20,432 nucleotides of DNA from an uncultured Muribaculaceae bacterium (lineage in GTDB: Bacteria; Bacteroidota; Bacteroidia; Bacteroidales; Muribaculaceae), in assembly GCA_934663645.1 (NCBI GenBank), contig CAKUKR010000039.1:1-20432 (forward strand), in the 5' to 3' direction. A model generated the notes under the pieces. That model did no database searches and was not told the origin of the DNA. It saw nothing but the letters and a program-made list of their open reading frames with translations. The translations under genes and the position numbers were made by a program. Positions 1 through 7,169 of this stretch are shown piece after piece. Each line of letters opens with the position of its first letter. Positions within the stretch are counted from its first letter, which is position 1.

Positions 1-2201
1 GTTATCTTGGTCTTCTGGAGGTTGCCGTCGTTGAGAAGCACCTTGTACCGCAGCATAAGCATGATGCATCTGATGTACGCCTCCATCTGAGCATCGTCTT
101 TGCCCCATTTGATGTCCGTGATGGGCTTGTTGTGTTCATAGTCCCTGCGCTTACCGAAGTATAACGGAATGTTTACCAGCTTGAACGGGTCTACTATGAG
201 GTTCCAGTTGGTGCTTTTGGCGCACGACAGGACAGTGCGTGTGGGGAAACGGAAGTCGCCGGCTCCCACTTCGCTGGGCATATAGTCCTTTTCAAACCGT
301 TCGTTCTCGTCGCTTGTTGTCGTTTCGGAAGTGAATATCGGGCACAACGGGCTGTCGTCCTTGCCGAACTCGAGAGGGTGTGATGCGTGTTCGTCTGGTT
401 TGCGGTATTCGATATGGGTGTTTGATGTGCCGAGGTCAATGGCAAACTCATATCCGTCGTTGTTCGATGACTGCTGTTTGAATATCGGCACTATTAAGCC
501 GTTGCAGTGGCGTGAGGGGTTTGAAACGCGGATGAAGCCGATGTTCTCGCCCTTGACCAGGTAGTTGTCAGCCTTGAGTGTCGTTGACTGCTCGTTGCGG
601 CATACCCAATCCTGCTGCTGTACTGGTTTCCCGTCGGTGTTGAAGAATGTGAACTCGTTTTCGCGGGACGTGTTTTGCAGGCAGGCTGCGTTGTAGATTG
701 CGTCCGCCGGGTTTGTGAAACGAACCAGCGGCATGACGAATCCGGAGAAACGCAGCTGCGTCACAGCACCCTCATTATTTGCGACATCAACTGCGCGGCT
801 TGTATAGTATTTGCGTGTGTACTCGATGTAATGGATGCGGTCGCCGCCAGTTATCGGGATGCGGAGTGTCACTTTGATTGCCCCAGCGGCAGCGAGGGTT
901 TCCATCTCCAACATCGGCTTTCCGTCCGGCATATTGCCTCGCAGATCGTCGGCAGTGAAATATTCAAAGAACAGCGGCTTGACCGGCAGCAGATATGTTG
1001 ATTTGTCCGTGCTGTGCAGATTGCCGTTGAAATAATGCTTGCTGTTGAGTTTGTATTGTTTGATTTTGATGATCTGGTCTTCGAGGAAGTCGCTGATGGT
1101 CAGGTACGGGTATTGGGCGCCTTCTTGCGGAAGGGTGCGCTGTCTGATGTCTTCGGCATCAAAATAGGGCGCGTGGTTGTTTTTCGTCCAGTTGCCAGTC
1201 GTGTATCTTAAGCCGGTATAAAGGCTGCCCTCCTCTGTCGGAAGAACAAGGGGCAGCGGGTTCGCCGCAGTTGTTTTTGTGGCGTTGATGACGAACTGGC
1301 ATTTTGTGATGTCGGCTTTGTTAGACTTCTGGTACAAGGCAATGCCCAAAACTTCGACATGGTTTGCACCCTGACCTGTCGGTATTTCAGACAATTCATC
1401 CAAGTCTGTCGCTGAGGTGTTGCGAAGTTGTTCTTTCTTATCCAGGTCTGCTATTTTCTTATAAGTTTCGTTGAGATAATCATCGACTTCCGGAAACAGC
1501 TGTGCGAAATTGGCAATGCTGTTTTTAAGCACGAACAGGTATTTCACGAACTGGAAGTCGCGCTTGTAGAGAGGCTGATACTCTGCGTCAAACGGCATGT
1601 CGTTGTCTGCGAAGAAAACATCTTTGACGTATGTCAGGTCATTGGCGTTGCTGAAGAACAGCGTTGCCGGTGAGGTCGCGCCGATGATGTTGAGCTGGTC
1701 CGGGCCGTTGACATAGTTGAGCAGATAGATGCTGTCCAGCCTGTCGAAATTGTATTCCGTGCTGTCTGATTTCAGGTACTTGTCCAAGGCGTCGCCCAAA
1801 TACTGGCAGCCGGGCTGGTCTGAATTAATCAGCTCATTGAGGTCTGCCTTTGCATCCCATTGGATTATTTCTATTTTGTCCTTGTACTTGTCGATGTTGA
1901 AGAATATCTCCGCGACATCGAGCGAGTCTGACACCATCTTGTGGAAAATGGTATTGCCGTCGAGGTCAACATTGCCGTTTTTGTCCTTGGTGCACACCTG
2001 CCGGAATGCAGATTTCACCAGGTCAATGCGTGCGAAGGGCGAAGGGATTGACGTGATTTCATGGGTTGCGGCGGCACCGTCGGGGTCTGCTATCGTCTTG
2101 AGCGCCACCTCGTTGTACGGGAAAACAGTGCCATCGTTCCAGTCTTTGTAGGCATTTGAACCTCCTGTGTATAGCCTGAATATAGTTGAGTTGTCTGACA
2201 T
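1..2201 (-). CDS. Large protein with actin/Hsp70-type ATPase motif, 3' end beyond window
   Basis: The minus strand is open from an ATG at 2199-2201 to the window edge, giving 733 codons with the C terminus missing. The N terminus reads MSDNSTIFRLYTGG, followed by a motif TSIPSPFARIDLVKSAF near residues 50-67. About 585 residues that I do not recognise precede EFAIDLGTSNTHIEYR. There D589-L-G-T-S-N-T595 matches the phosphate-1 loop of the actin/Hsp70/sugar kinase ATPase superfamily. A following PSEVGAGDFRFPTRTVLS resembles the segment after this loop in Hsp70-like folds. Phosphate-2 and adenosine motifs would lie beyond the edge. The usual Hsp70/actin layout has this loop at the extreme N terminus, so the long N-terminal region is unusual. 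The gene starts 8 bp after the tubulin-like gene, so it is the fourth gene of one operon. The ATPase assignment rests on one motif; the function is unknown. Confidence 0.85.
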   Translation of the reverse strand, partial: MSDNSTIFRLYTGGSNAYKDWNDGTVFPYNEVALKTIADPDGAAATHEITSIPSPFARIDLVKSAFRQVCTKDKNGNVDLDGNTIFHKMVSDSLDVAEIFFNIDKYKDKIEIIQWDAKADLNELINSDQPGCQYLGDALDKYLKSDSTEYNFDRLDSIYLLNYVNGPDQLNIIGATSPATLFFSNANDLTYVKDVFFADNDMPFDAEYQPLYKRDFQFVKYLFVLKNSIANFAQLFPEVDDYLNETYKKIADLDKKEQLRNTSATDLDELSEIPTGQGANHVEVLGIALYQKSNKADITKCQFVINATKTTAANPLPLVLPTEEGSLYTGLRYTTGNWTKNNHAPYFDAEDIRQRTLPQEGAQYPYLTISDFLEDQIIKIKQYKLNSKHYFNGNLHSTDKSTYLLPVKPLFFEYFTADDLRGNMPDGKPMLEMETLAAAGAIKVTLRIPITGGDRIHYIEYTRKYYTSRAVDVANNEGAVTQLRFSGFVMPLVRFTNPADAIYNAACLQNTSRENEFTFFNTDGKPVQQQDWVCRNEQSTTLKADNYLVKGENIGFIRVSNPSRHCNGLIVPIFKQQSSNNDGYEFAIDLGTSNTHIEYRKPDEHASHPLEFGKDDSPLCPIFTSETTTSDENERFEKDYMPSEVGAGDFRFPTRTVLSCAKSTNWNLIVDPFKLVNIPLYFGKRRDYEHNKPITDIKWGKDDAQMEAYIRCIMLMLRYKVLLNDGNLQKTKI

Positions 2202-2209
2202 GACGATGT

Positions 2210-3616
2210 TTAGTTGCTTAGTTTATCTGTTATTAGCTTGTCTGTAGCACGGTAGAACATTTCCATGAACTTGGATTCCGGTCCCTTGCTTTTGCAGTCT
2301 TTGACGGCAGAGTTAAGTCTGTCGGTAAGGAGAGAATAGTCAGAAAGTCTGGACAAGATTTTCTTGGGTTTGACACCAGTTACCACATCGAATGGCTTAT
2401 CGCCGCACTCGAGGTTGAACAGGTGAAGCGGGCGGATGTTGTCTTTCATTTCAGTCAGCCATTCCTTGTATTTTTCAAGGAACTCATGCAGCGTGCAGAA
2501 GAACTGGCTGTCATATAAGTTCTTGAAATTGTCGTTGTTGGCATTGAATGACTTTGAACGGTATTCGCTCAGTTTGCAGGTCAGGGCGTTGGCAGTGAGC
2601 GTGAACTGGGTCAGCGGCCGGTACAGCATATCCTTGAGCCGGTCATAGAAAGAAGCGAATGTTACAGCTCCGTCGGTATGCTTCAGGCCCAGCTCTTTGT
2701 GTACAGTGCCGTTTGTCGCGTCGTGGTCAAACTGTGTGTTGCAGAAATCCACTATTGCTGTTGCAGCCATCAGCTCTATCAGATGTGCGTCGTTCTGCTG
2801 TGCTACGCCTCCCTCATGGTTTTTGTATGTCTTGGAAATGTTGTCGGCAATGTAATACATTGCATCGACCAGTCCGTTAATGTTTTTTCCGTAGTATGCC
2901 AGTGCGGATTTTGTCTTTGAGATGAACGTCGAAGAGTCGATTTCGCTTTCGTCGTCTTTCTCGAGTTTGAAATACGGCAGCACTGAAATTGCCCCGATCG
3001 GGGCATTATTTATAAGCGCGTTGTTCGGCATGTTTGCGCCAGCAGTGCGCAGGGTCTTGAGCAGAAGAGGGAAGCCGCTTGCACCTGTTCCTCCGAATAT
3101 AGAGCTTATGATGAATATGCGGTCGCCATCGCTGAATTCATTCGCGAAATTCTGAAAGTCGGCGGAATGTGCTATCTGGTTAAGCACCACGCTGCCTATG
3201 TTCGGGTTGCCTTTGAACCCGACTTGCATTGAAGCGTTGAGGTTAGCGTCAGAGAACAGCATGCGCGACATCGCTTTGTTGGCTTTCGACATCGAGGGAT
3301 ATGCAATGAACTGCTTGAAAGTCTTGTCGTCGGTGTCCTTAATCTGCAGCAAATAGTTGGGCATGGCCTGATATATGCCAGTGCGGAAGAAACGGCTTGG
3401 ATTTGTGCTGTCGAAAGTCAGGCAGTTTCTGATCTTCGCATAGTTGTTCAGAAGCATCACAGTGCGGGTCAGGTCTGCGTTGGCCTTATCCGGGTCTATG
3501 ATCACAGGAACTATTCCGTCAGCTTCGAATTTGACGCCAGCAGCGAGCAGCATGGTCAGCGAGCGCAAGACTCGCGAGCCTGTGCCGCCTATGCCGAATA
3601 TGTATATTTTTGCCAT
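2210..3616 (-). CDS. Tubulin/FtsZ-like GTPase (Tubulin_2-type)
   Basis: This 468-residue protein begins MAKIYIFGIGGTGSR, a glycine-rich nucleotide-binding turn at residues 8-13. At residues 167-181 it has IFIISSIFGGTGASG, which fits the tubulin/FtsZ T4 signature GGTGSG (G175-G176-T177-G178-A179-S180-G181). An Asp-rich strand VIIDPDKANADLTR at 38-51 fits the T2/T3 region. Together these indicate a tubulin-superfamily GTP-binding fold of the prokaryotic tubulin-like type (PF13809 family by pattern). The C-terminal half (about 250-468) is less recognisable. No transmembrane segment or signal peptide is visible, so it should be cytoplasmic. Whether it forms filaments cannot be told. It lies between the membrane protein (21 bp gap) and the actin/Hsp70-like gene (8 bp gap). 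The ATG at 3614-3616 places the Gly motif correctly at the N terminus. Confidence 0.85.
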   Translation of the reverse strand: MAKIYIFGIGGTGSRVLRSLTMLLAAGVKFEADGIVPVIIDPDKANADLTRTVMLLNNYAKIRNCLTFDSTNPSRFFRTGIYQAMPNYLLQIKDTDDKTFKQFIAYPSMSKANKAMSRMLFSDANLNASMQVGFKGNPNIGSVVLNQIAHSADFQNFANEFSDGDRIFIISSIFGGTGASGFPLLLKTLRTAGANMPNNALINNAPIGAISVLPYFKLEKDDESEIDSSTFISKTKSALAYYGKNINGLVDAMYYIADNISKTYKNHEGGVAQQNDAHLIELMAATAIVDFCNTQFDHDATNGTVHKELGLKHTDGAVTFASFYDRLKDMLYRPLTQFTLTANALTCKLSEYRSKSFNANNDNFKNLYDSQFFCTLHEFLEKYKEWLTEMKDNIRPLHLFNLECGDKPFDVVTGVKPKKILSRLSDYSLLTDRLNSAVKDCKSKGPESKFMEMFYRATDKLITDKLSN

Positions 3617-3637
3617 AGTATCTGGTGTTTTTGTGGG

Positions 3638-4099
3638 TTATGCCGGAGCGTGAGAACAGTTCTTGCTCCACCATTTGAATGCAAACGAGAAGACTGCGAA
3701 CCAAAATATCGCGAGCAGCATATCGGCGACGCCGAAACAAAGGATGTTTGATGTCGTGATGTCTAAAGGCACGTCACTCCCTGTTGCGGGGTCTGTCTCG
3801 ACCATTTTCCCTCCATGGTAGTCAGACAAAACCATTTGCCAGCCGACGAAAAAGTTGATTACGGCATTTCCTCCCAGGAAAATTAGCCAGCCCCACCAGG
3901 TGTTCAGCTTCGGGTGGTCTATGATGTAGTAGAACAACACGACCAGCGCGGCAGTTATGCCAAGCATGGCGAGGCCAAGCCCGATGTATGAATTGTTCTC
4001 CGAGTAAGGAGACACTCCTCCCCACAGGTATTCTGCGAGGTTAAGCCCGAAGAAGTCTTCGAACAGGTAGCAGTACATTTTTCCGAATATTTCTCCCAT
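3638..4099 (-). CDS. Small membrane protein of the vWA/tubulin-like operon
   Basis: This 153-residue protein has three clear hydrophobic spans: about residues 38-61 (YIGLGLAMLGITAALVVLFY), 68-91 (starting WWGWLIFLGG) and 118-143 (starting NILCFGVADMLLAIF). The loop between spans 2 and 3 is polar and acidic (METDPATGSDVP). The first 35 residues are aromatic and could lie on the membrane. I recognise no family. Its ATG follows the vWA gene stop with one base between, so translation is probably coupled. It likely sits in the inner membrane and could anchor the cytoplasmic tubulin-like and actin-like partners to the vWA protein. That role is inferred from context only. Confidence 0.85.
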   Translation of the reverse strand: MGEIFGKMYCYLFEDFFGLNLAEYLWGGVSPYSENNSYIGLGLAMLGITAALVVLFYYIIDHPKLNTWWGWLIFLGGNAVINFFVGWQMVLSDYHGGKMVETDPATGSDVPLDITTSNILCFGVADMLLAIFWFAVFSFAFKWWSKNCSHAPA

Positions 4100-4100
4100 G

Positions 4101-5288
4101 TCACTTATTATATGTTATGTTGATTTCCATTGTTGAGACAGGCTTGGCATTGCGGTATGCCTCTGCAACACCCTCTATTATCGAGGCTATGCCAGTGGTC
4201 TTGCCCAGGTTTGCTCTGATGTTCGAGCCGGTTTCTTCATTGGTTGCTTTGACCCATTTCGGCAATGCCGGTTGCGTGAATTTCAGTGTCTCTTTTGGCA
4301 CCCTCACCCTTTCGGGCTTGTTGAACGAAATTATGTGGCTATATTTGTCGTCTTTAGATGACGGCTTTATTTCGACAATCTCCAAATCTTTGTTGCCGAA
4401 AGAATAGTTGGATTTGTCGGTTATGACACTTTCTGGCTGCAGCGATTGCCGCATGTCGGCTGAAATCATCAGCTCGTAGTTTTCACCTTTCGCGTGGATG
4501 CCTGATGTATTGCCGTTTTTGTCGGACACTTTATAGGCGTTGGGGACGGGGGCGGTGAAGGCGGCCATGTCTTTGTAGCCGGGAAGGGCGGTGTAGTCGG
4601 CTTCGCGGTTCAGGCGGGCGAGCGTGCCGGCGCGTCCGAATACCCATATATAATAGGGGCGTTTCACCCCTGTCAGCTGCTCGTTGCCAGAGGTCTGGTA
4701 GTATGTGCCGGTGAACGTTGACTCCATTTTCAGTATCTGCACGCCGAGGTCGGAGATTTTCTTGCGTCCGTTCTCGACGGCGAGTTTGACGGATGTCTTG
4801 CAGATGCCGAGCTCCTTGGTGGAGTCGCCGCCGGGCAATGCCAGTATGCAGTCGGATACCAGTATGGCGACGGTGTTTTGGTCCATTCCCGTAAGCACGC
4901 GCTTGATGACTTCGCTTATGTCGGAGGTGTGCCTGTTTCCGCCTGCCATTGCGAATGTCTGCGGGTTCATGGTCTTGATATATGACGTGATGTCCTTGCT
5001 GGGATATGGTATCACGGCACTGTTGATGTAGTTGAGGCTGACTGCGCCACATTCGGAGTTGAGGTCGCTGATGTATGCGTAGACAGCGTCTTTCAGCTCG
5101 GAGCCTTGGCACATGTATCCGTCCATGCTGCCGGAGTTCTCGATATATACTTTCAGTGTTGGTTTGCCGGTGTCCTTCTGCGGCTCGCGGCTGCCGCTGA
5201 CTGTGATGCCTCCGCGACAACAGACAAGTATAATTACAATCAGGAGAAGGACTCCCGATCCGGCTAATATTGTGACTTTTTTGTTCAT
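4101..5288 (-). CDS. Membrane-anchored vWA-like protein, first gene of the operon
   Basis: This 395-residue protein has an N-terminal hydrophobic anchor at residues 6-24 (TILAGSGVLLLIVIILVCC). The Cys pair follows ILV, not a canonical lipobox, so a signal anchor is likelier than a lipoprotein. A vWA-like domain follows: the strand LKVYIENSGSMDGYM at 45-59 carries E50-x-S52-x-S54 where classical MIDAS metal sites have D-x-S-x-S. Candidate MIDAS partners are T121 (GGNRHTSDISE) and D146 (VAILVSDCIL). The domain would face the periplasm if the anchor is oriented N-in. The C-terminal part (about 250-395) is not recognised. It is the promoter-proximal gene, about 70 bp downstream of an inverted repeat with a promoter just beyond. 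The first two-thirds of the gene is visibly GC-richer than the rest of the operon. Confidence 0.85.
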   Translation of the reverse strand: MNKKVTILAGSGVLLLIVIILVCCRGGITVSGSREPQKDTGKPTLKVYIENSGSMDGYMCQGSELKDAVYAYISDLNSECGAVSLNYINSAVIPYPSKDITSYIKTMNPQTFAMAGGNRHTSDISEVIKRVLTGMDQNTVAILVSDCILALPGGDSTKELGICKTSVKLAVENGRKKISDLGVQILKMESTFTGTYYQTSGNEQLTGVKRPYYIWVFGRAGTLARLNREADYTALPGYKDMAAFTAPVPNAYKVSDKNGNTSGIHAKGENYELMISADMRQSLQPESVITDKSNYSFGNKDLEIVEIKPSSKDDKYSHIISFNKPERVRVPKETLKFTQPALPKWVKATNEETGSNIRANLGKTTGIASIIEGVAEAYRNAKPVSTMEINITYNK

Positions 5289-5356
5289 CGTAACGTATTG
5301 TTATCTGGTGAGTTATGTGTCAAGTTTGTGAGCTGGGCTCGTGTTGGTTTTGGTGA

Positions 5357-5377
5357 ATTTCTCTTGGCAAGAGAAGT
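5357..5377 (+). repeat. Inverted repeat site 1L (gene-proximal)
   Basis: ATTTCTCTT-GGC-AAGAGAAGT. Each site is itself a dyad: two 9 bp arms around a 3 bp centre. It pairs perfectly with the site at 5542-5562. It would fall in the 5' leader of the vWA operon mRNA as a short hairpin. Confidence 0.93.
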
Positions 5378-5387
5378 TTACCGCTGG

Positions 5388-5418
5388 CAAAATTAGTGCA
5401 TCTGTTTGAATTTCACAA
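5388..5418 (-). promoter_or_regulatory. Promoter of the vWA/tubulin/actin-like operon
   Basis: On the minus strand TTG (5418-5416) is followed by 20 bp and then TAATTTTG (5395-5388), the Bacteroidetes -33/-7 pattern. The -7 lies 10 bp from inverted repeat site 1L, the same layout as the promoters at 13583 and 16233. Confidence 0.8.
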
Positions 5419-5541
5419 GATTTGAGCCGTATTTATGACAAAAATTTTCGCCTGAAACGGCAGCAAAAATGCACTTCTCTTACGGCTTCATCAACAATCA
5501 TCTTTGCAATAATCTGTTTATCAGCCGCTTGAAGAATATGT

Positions 5542-5562
5542 ACTTCTCTTGCCAAGAGAAAT
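5542..5562 (-). repeat. Inverted repeat site 1R (distal)
   Basis: ACTTCTCTT-GCC-AAGAGAAAT, the exact reverse complement of 5357-5377 over 21 bp. Confidence 0.93.
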
Positions 5563-5777
5563 ACATTATTTTGTGCGCATCGGGACCTGATTTTTGGCGG
5601 TGCGGGGAGGGAATTTTTCGCGGTTGCGGTGTTATTACAGATGACCGCAGGTTGGTTCTTGTGTTTCTGCGAGGCGCGGGCAAGGGGCGGAAATACCAGT
5701 TTGCTGCTGCCGCAGGGCGCGTAGCCGTGGCCGAGGAGGTTTTGTCTGATAAAGTGGCAAAAATTACCCGCTGGAGG
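5563..5777. other. Gene-free spacer before the mdh promoter
   Basis: No convincing gene, repeat or RNA is visible. Open frames exist on both strands (about 5469-5804 plus, 5433-5828 minus). Both cross the inverton boundary, lack recognisable protein features and are probably chance. Confidence 0.6.
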
Positions 5778-5809
5778 TTTGGCGTTGCAGAAATTAAGTT
5801 GTAATTTTG
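5778..5809 (+). promoter_or_regulatory. mdh promoter
   Basis: TTTG (5778-5781), 20 bp, then TAATTTTG (5802-5809). The leader to the ATG is about 45 bases. Confidence 0.8.
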
Positions 5810-5857
5810 CGGTCAAAACAGAGAACACATTACATAACCAAATAACAACATATTACT

Positions 5858-6787
5858 ATGTCAAAAGTGACAGTTGTAGGCGCTGGTAACGTAGGCGCAA
5901 CAGCAGCTAACGTGATGGCTATCCGCGAGGTTGCAGACGAAGTCGTGATGATCGATATCAAAGAGGGCGTATCCGAGGGCAAGGCCATGGATATGATGCA
6001 GACAGCGAACCTCCTTGACATGAACACTCGTGTCATCGGTGTCACAAACGACTATGAGAAGACTGCGAACAGTGACGTTGTAGTCATCACTTCCGGCATC
6101 CCGCGTAAGCCGGGCATGACTCGCGAGGAACTCATCGGCGTGAACGCCGGCATCGTTAAGCAGGTGACTGAGAGCGTGCTGCGTCACAGCCCCAACGCTA
6201 TCATCGTGTGTGTATCCAACCCGATGGACACGATGACATACCTGATCCACAAAATCTCCGGCCTGCCCAAGAACCGCATCATCGGCATGGGCGGCGCGCT
6301 GGACAGCAGCCGTTTCAAATTCTACCTCGGCAAGGCTCTCAACGCCAATGCCAACGAGGTTGAGGGTTTCGTAATCGGCGGCCACGGCGACACTACCATG
6401 ATCCCGATGAAGCGTTTCGCTGCTTATCGCGGCATCCCCGCTACCAAGCTTCTCGACGAGAAGACTATGGACGAGGTTGTAGCAAGCACTATGGTCGGCG
6501 GCGCAACACTGACCAAGCTGCTTGGCACTTCCGCATGGTACGCTCCGGGCGCAGCTGCAGCTGAGGTGGTTGAGGCTATCATCCACGACCAGAAGGCGTT
6601 CATCCCCTGCTCTGCTCTGCTTGAGGGCGAGTATGGCGAGAAGGACCTCTGCATCGGCGTTCCCTGTATCCTGGGCAAGAACGGTATCGAGAAGATCGTC
6701 GAGCTTGACCTCAACGAGGAGGAGAAGGAGCTGTTCGCCAAGAGCGCAGCTGCTGTGCACAAGACCAACGCTGCACTTCCCTGCTGA
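5858..6787 (+). CDS. mdh: NAD-dependent L-malate dehydrogenase
   Basis: This 309-residue cytoplasmic enzyme interconverts malate and oxaloacetate with NAD(H), as part of the TCA cycle and the reductive branch to fumarate and succinate. It has the Rossmann glycine motif GAGNVG at 8-13 and the coenzyme-selecting D33 at the end of the second strand. The substrate loop IPRKPGMTREEL carries R83 and R89, typical of malate rather than lactate dehydrogenase. N121 (VSNPMD), D149/R152 (LDSSR) and catalytic H176 (GGHGDTT) are present. The length matches the LDH-like MDH family of Bacteroidetes. It is transcribed alone from its own promoter and ends at a strong hairpin terminator. If the inverton at 5357-5562 flips, a second promoter would read into it. 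Confidence 0.97.
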   Translation: MSKVTVVGAGNVGATAANVMAIREVADEVVMIDIKEGVSEGKAMDMMQTANLLDMNTRVIGVTNDYEKTANSDVVVITSGIPRKPGMTREELIGVNAGIVKQVTESVLRHSPNAIIVCVSNPMDTMTYLIHKISGLPKNRIIGMGGALDSSRFKFYLGKALNANANEVEGFVIGGHGDTTMIPMKRFAAYRGIPATKLLDEKTMDEVVASTMVGGATLTKLLGTSAWYAPGAAAAEVVEAIIHDQKAFIPCSALLEGEYGEKDLCIGVPCILGKNGIEKIVELDLNEEEKELFAKSAAAVHKTNAALPC

Positions 6788-6816
6788 TATACGTCAGCCA
6801 CGGAATAACAGAACAA

Positions 6817-6855
6817 GAGAGGACGTGTCACCACGCGGTGACGTGTCCTCTTTTT
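6817..6855 (+). terminator. Rho-independent terminator of mdh
   Basis: A 14 bp stem (6819-6832 with 6837-6850, two G-T wobbles) closes a 4-base loop ACGC and is followed by TTTTT. It starts 31 bp after the mdh stop. Confidence 0.9.
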
Positions 6856-6911
6856 ATGTCGGGCTTCTTGGAGTTCTCGGAGTACTCTGAGGACTCGGAG
6901 GGTGGTCACGC

Positions 6912-6929
6912 CGAAAGCACTGAAAAAGT
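6912..6929 (+). repeat. 18 bp inverted repeat, left arm
   Basis: CGAAAGCACTGAAAAAGT, an exact reverse complement of 7126-7143. Confidence 0.9.
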
Positions 6930-7049
6930 ACCGCATTTTTCGAGAGGGCTTTCGTTTTGCAAGCGTGCCGTTGCATTCTGACAGGACGCGATGTCAGCCG
7001 ACCCGAAACATGGAGAGTTGCAGCTCTTGGGAATCGTGTGATTGCGAAG

Positions 7050-7164
7050 CCAAAGTAGGGACAAGCCGAGAACGACTAAGACTGCCGCTGTTTGCCTTGC
7101 CAATTGCAAAATGACACCGCCGAAAACTTTTTCAGTGCTTTCGTCACGCCGTGTCCCTACTTGG
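7050..7164. repeat. GTAGGGACA-type inverted repeat pair
   Basis: CCAAAGTAGGGACA (7050-7063) faces TGTCCCTACTTGG (7152-7164). The right copy is preceded by CACGCCG. The same words recur at 13131-13158 and 13203-13227, so this is a dispersed repeat family. Confidence 0.75.
7126..7143 (-). repeat. 18 bp inverted repeat, right arm
   Basis: ACTTTTTCAGTGCTTTCG, paired with 6912-6929 across about 196 bp. Confidence 0.9.
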
Positions 7165-7169
7165 CGCGG

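Larger units (their letters stand above)
5357..5562. promoter_or_regulatory. Invertible-promoter module 1 (inverton) for the vWA operon
   Basis: A 206 bp segment is bounded by a perfect 21 bp inverted repeat (5357-5377 and 5542-5562), and encloses a minus-strand promoter pointing at the vWA gene. Size, repeat length and internal promoter match known Bacteroidales phase-variable promoters such as those controlling capsule loci in B. fragilis. If inverted, the promoter would point rightwards toward mdh. No recombinase gene lies in the window. Inversion itself is inferred. Confidence 0.85.
6858..7169. other. Gene-free region rich in inverted repeats
   Basis: There is no supported gene. It contains an 18 bp perfect inverted repeat (6912-6929 with 7126-7143), a local fold-back at 6912-6954 (CGAAAGC with GCTTTCG, and GAAAAA with TTTTTC nested inside), and a pair of GTAGGGACA-type repeats (7050-7063 and 7152-7164). 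It may be the relic of a small non-autonomous mobile element. Confidence 0.65.

Noticed and set aside
4531..5220. Long minus-strand frame inside the vWA gene
   Set aside because: Out-of-frame shadow rich in Arg, His and Gln caused by GC-rich codons of the real gene.
5357..5377. TTCTCTT...AAGAGAA sites as transcription terminators
   Set aside because: They lie upstream of genes immediately after promoters, come in inverted pairs around promoters, and have no U-tract.
5433..5828. Open frames on both strands in the space between the vWA operon and mdh
   Set aside because: They cross an inverted repeat and two promoters, have no domain or signal features, and differ completely between strands; probably chance.
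5861..6760. Antisense frame of 299 residues opposite mdh
   Set aside because: mdh is unambiguous; the antisense frame is a composition artefact.
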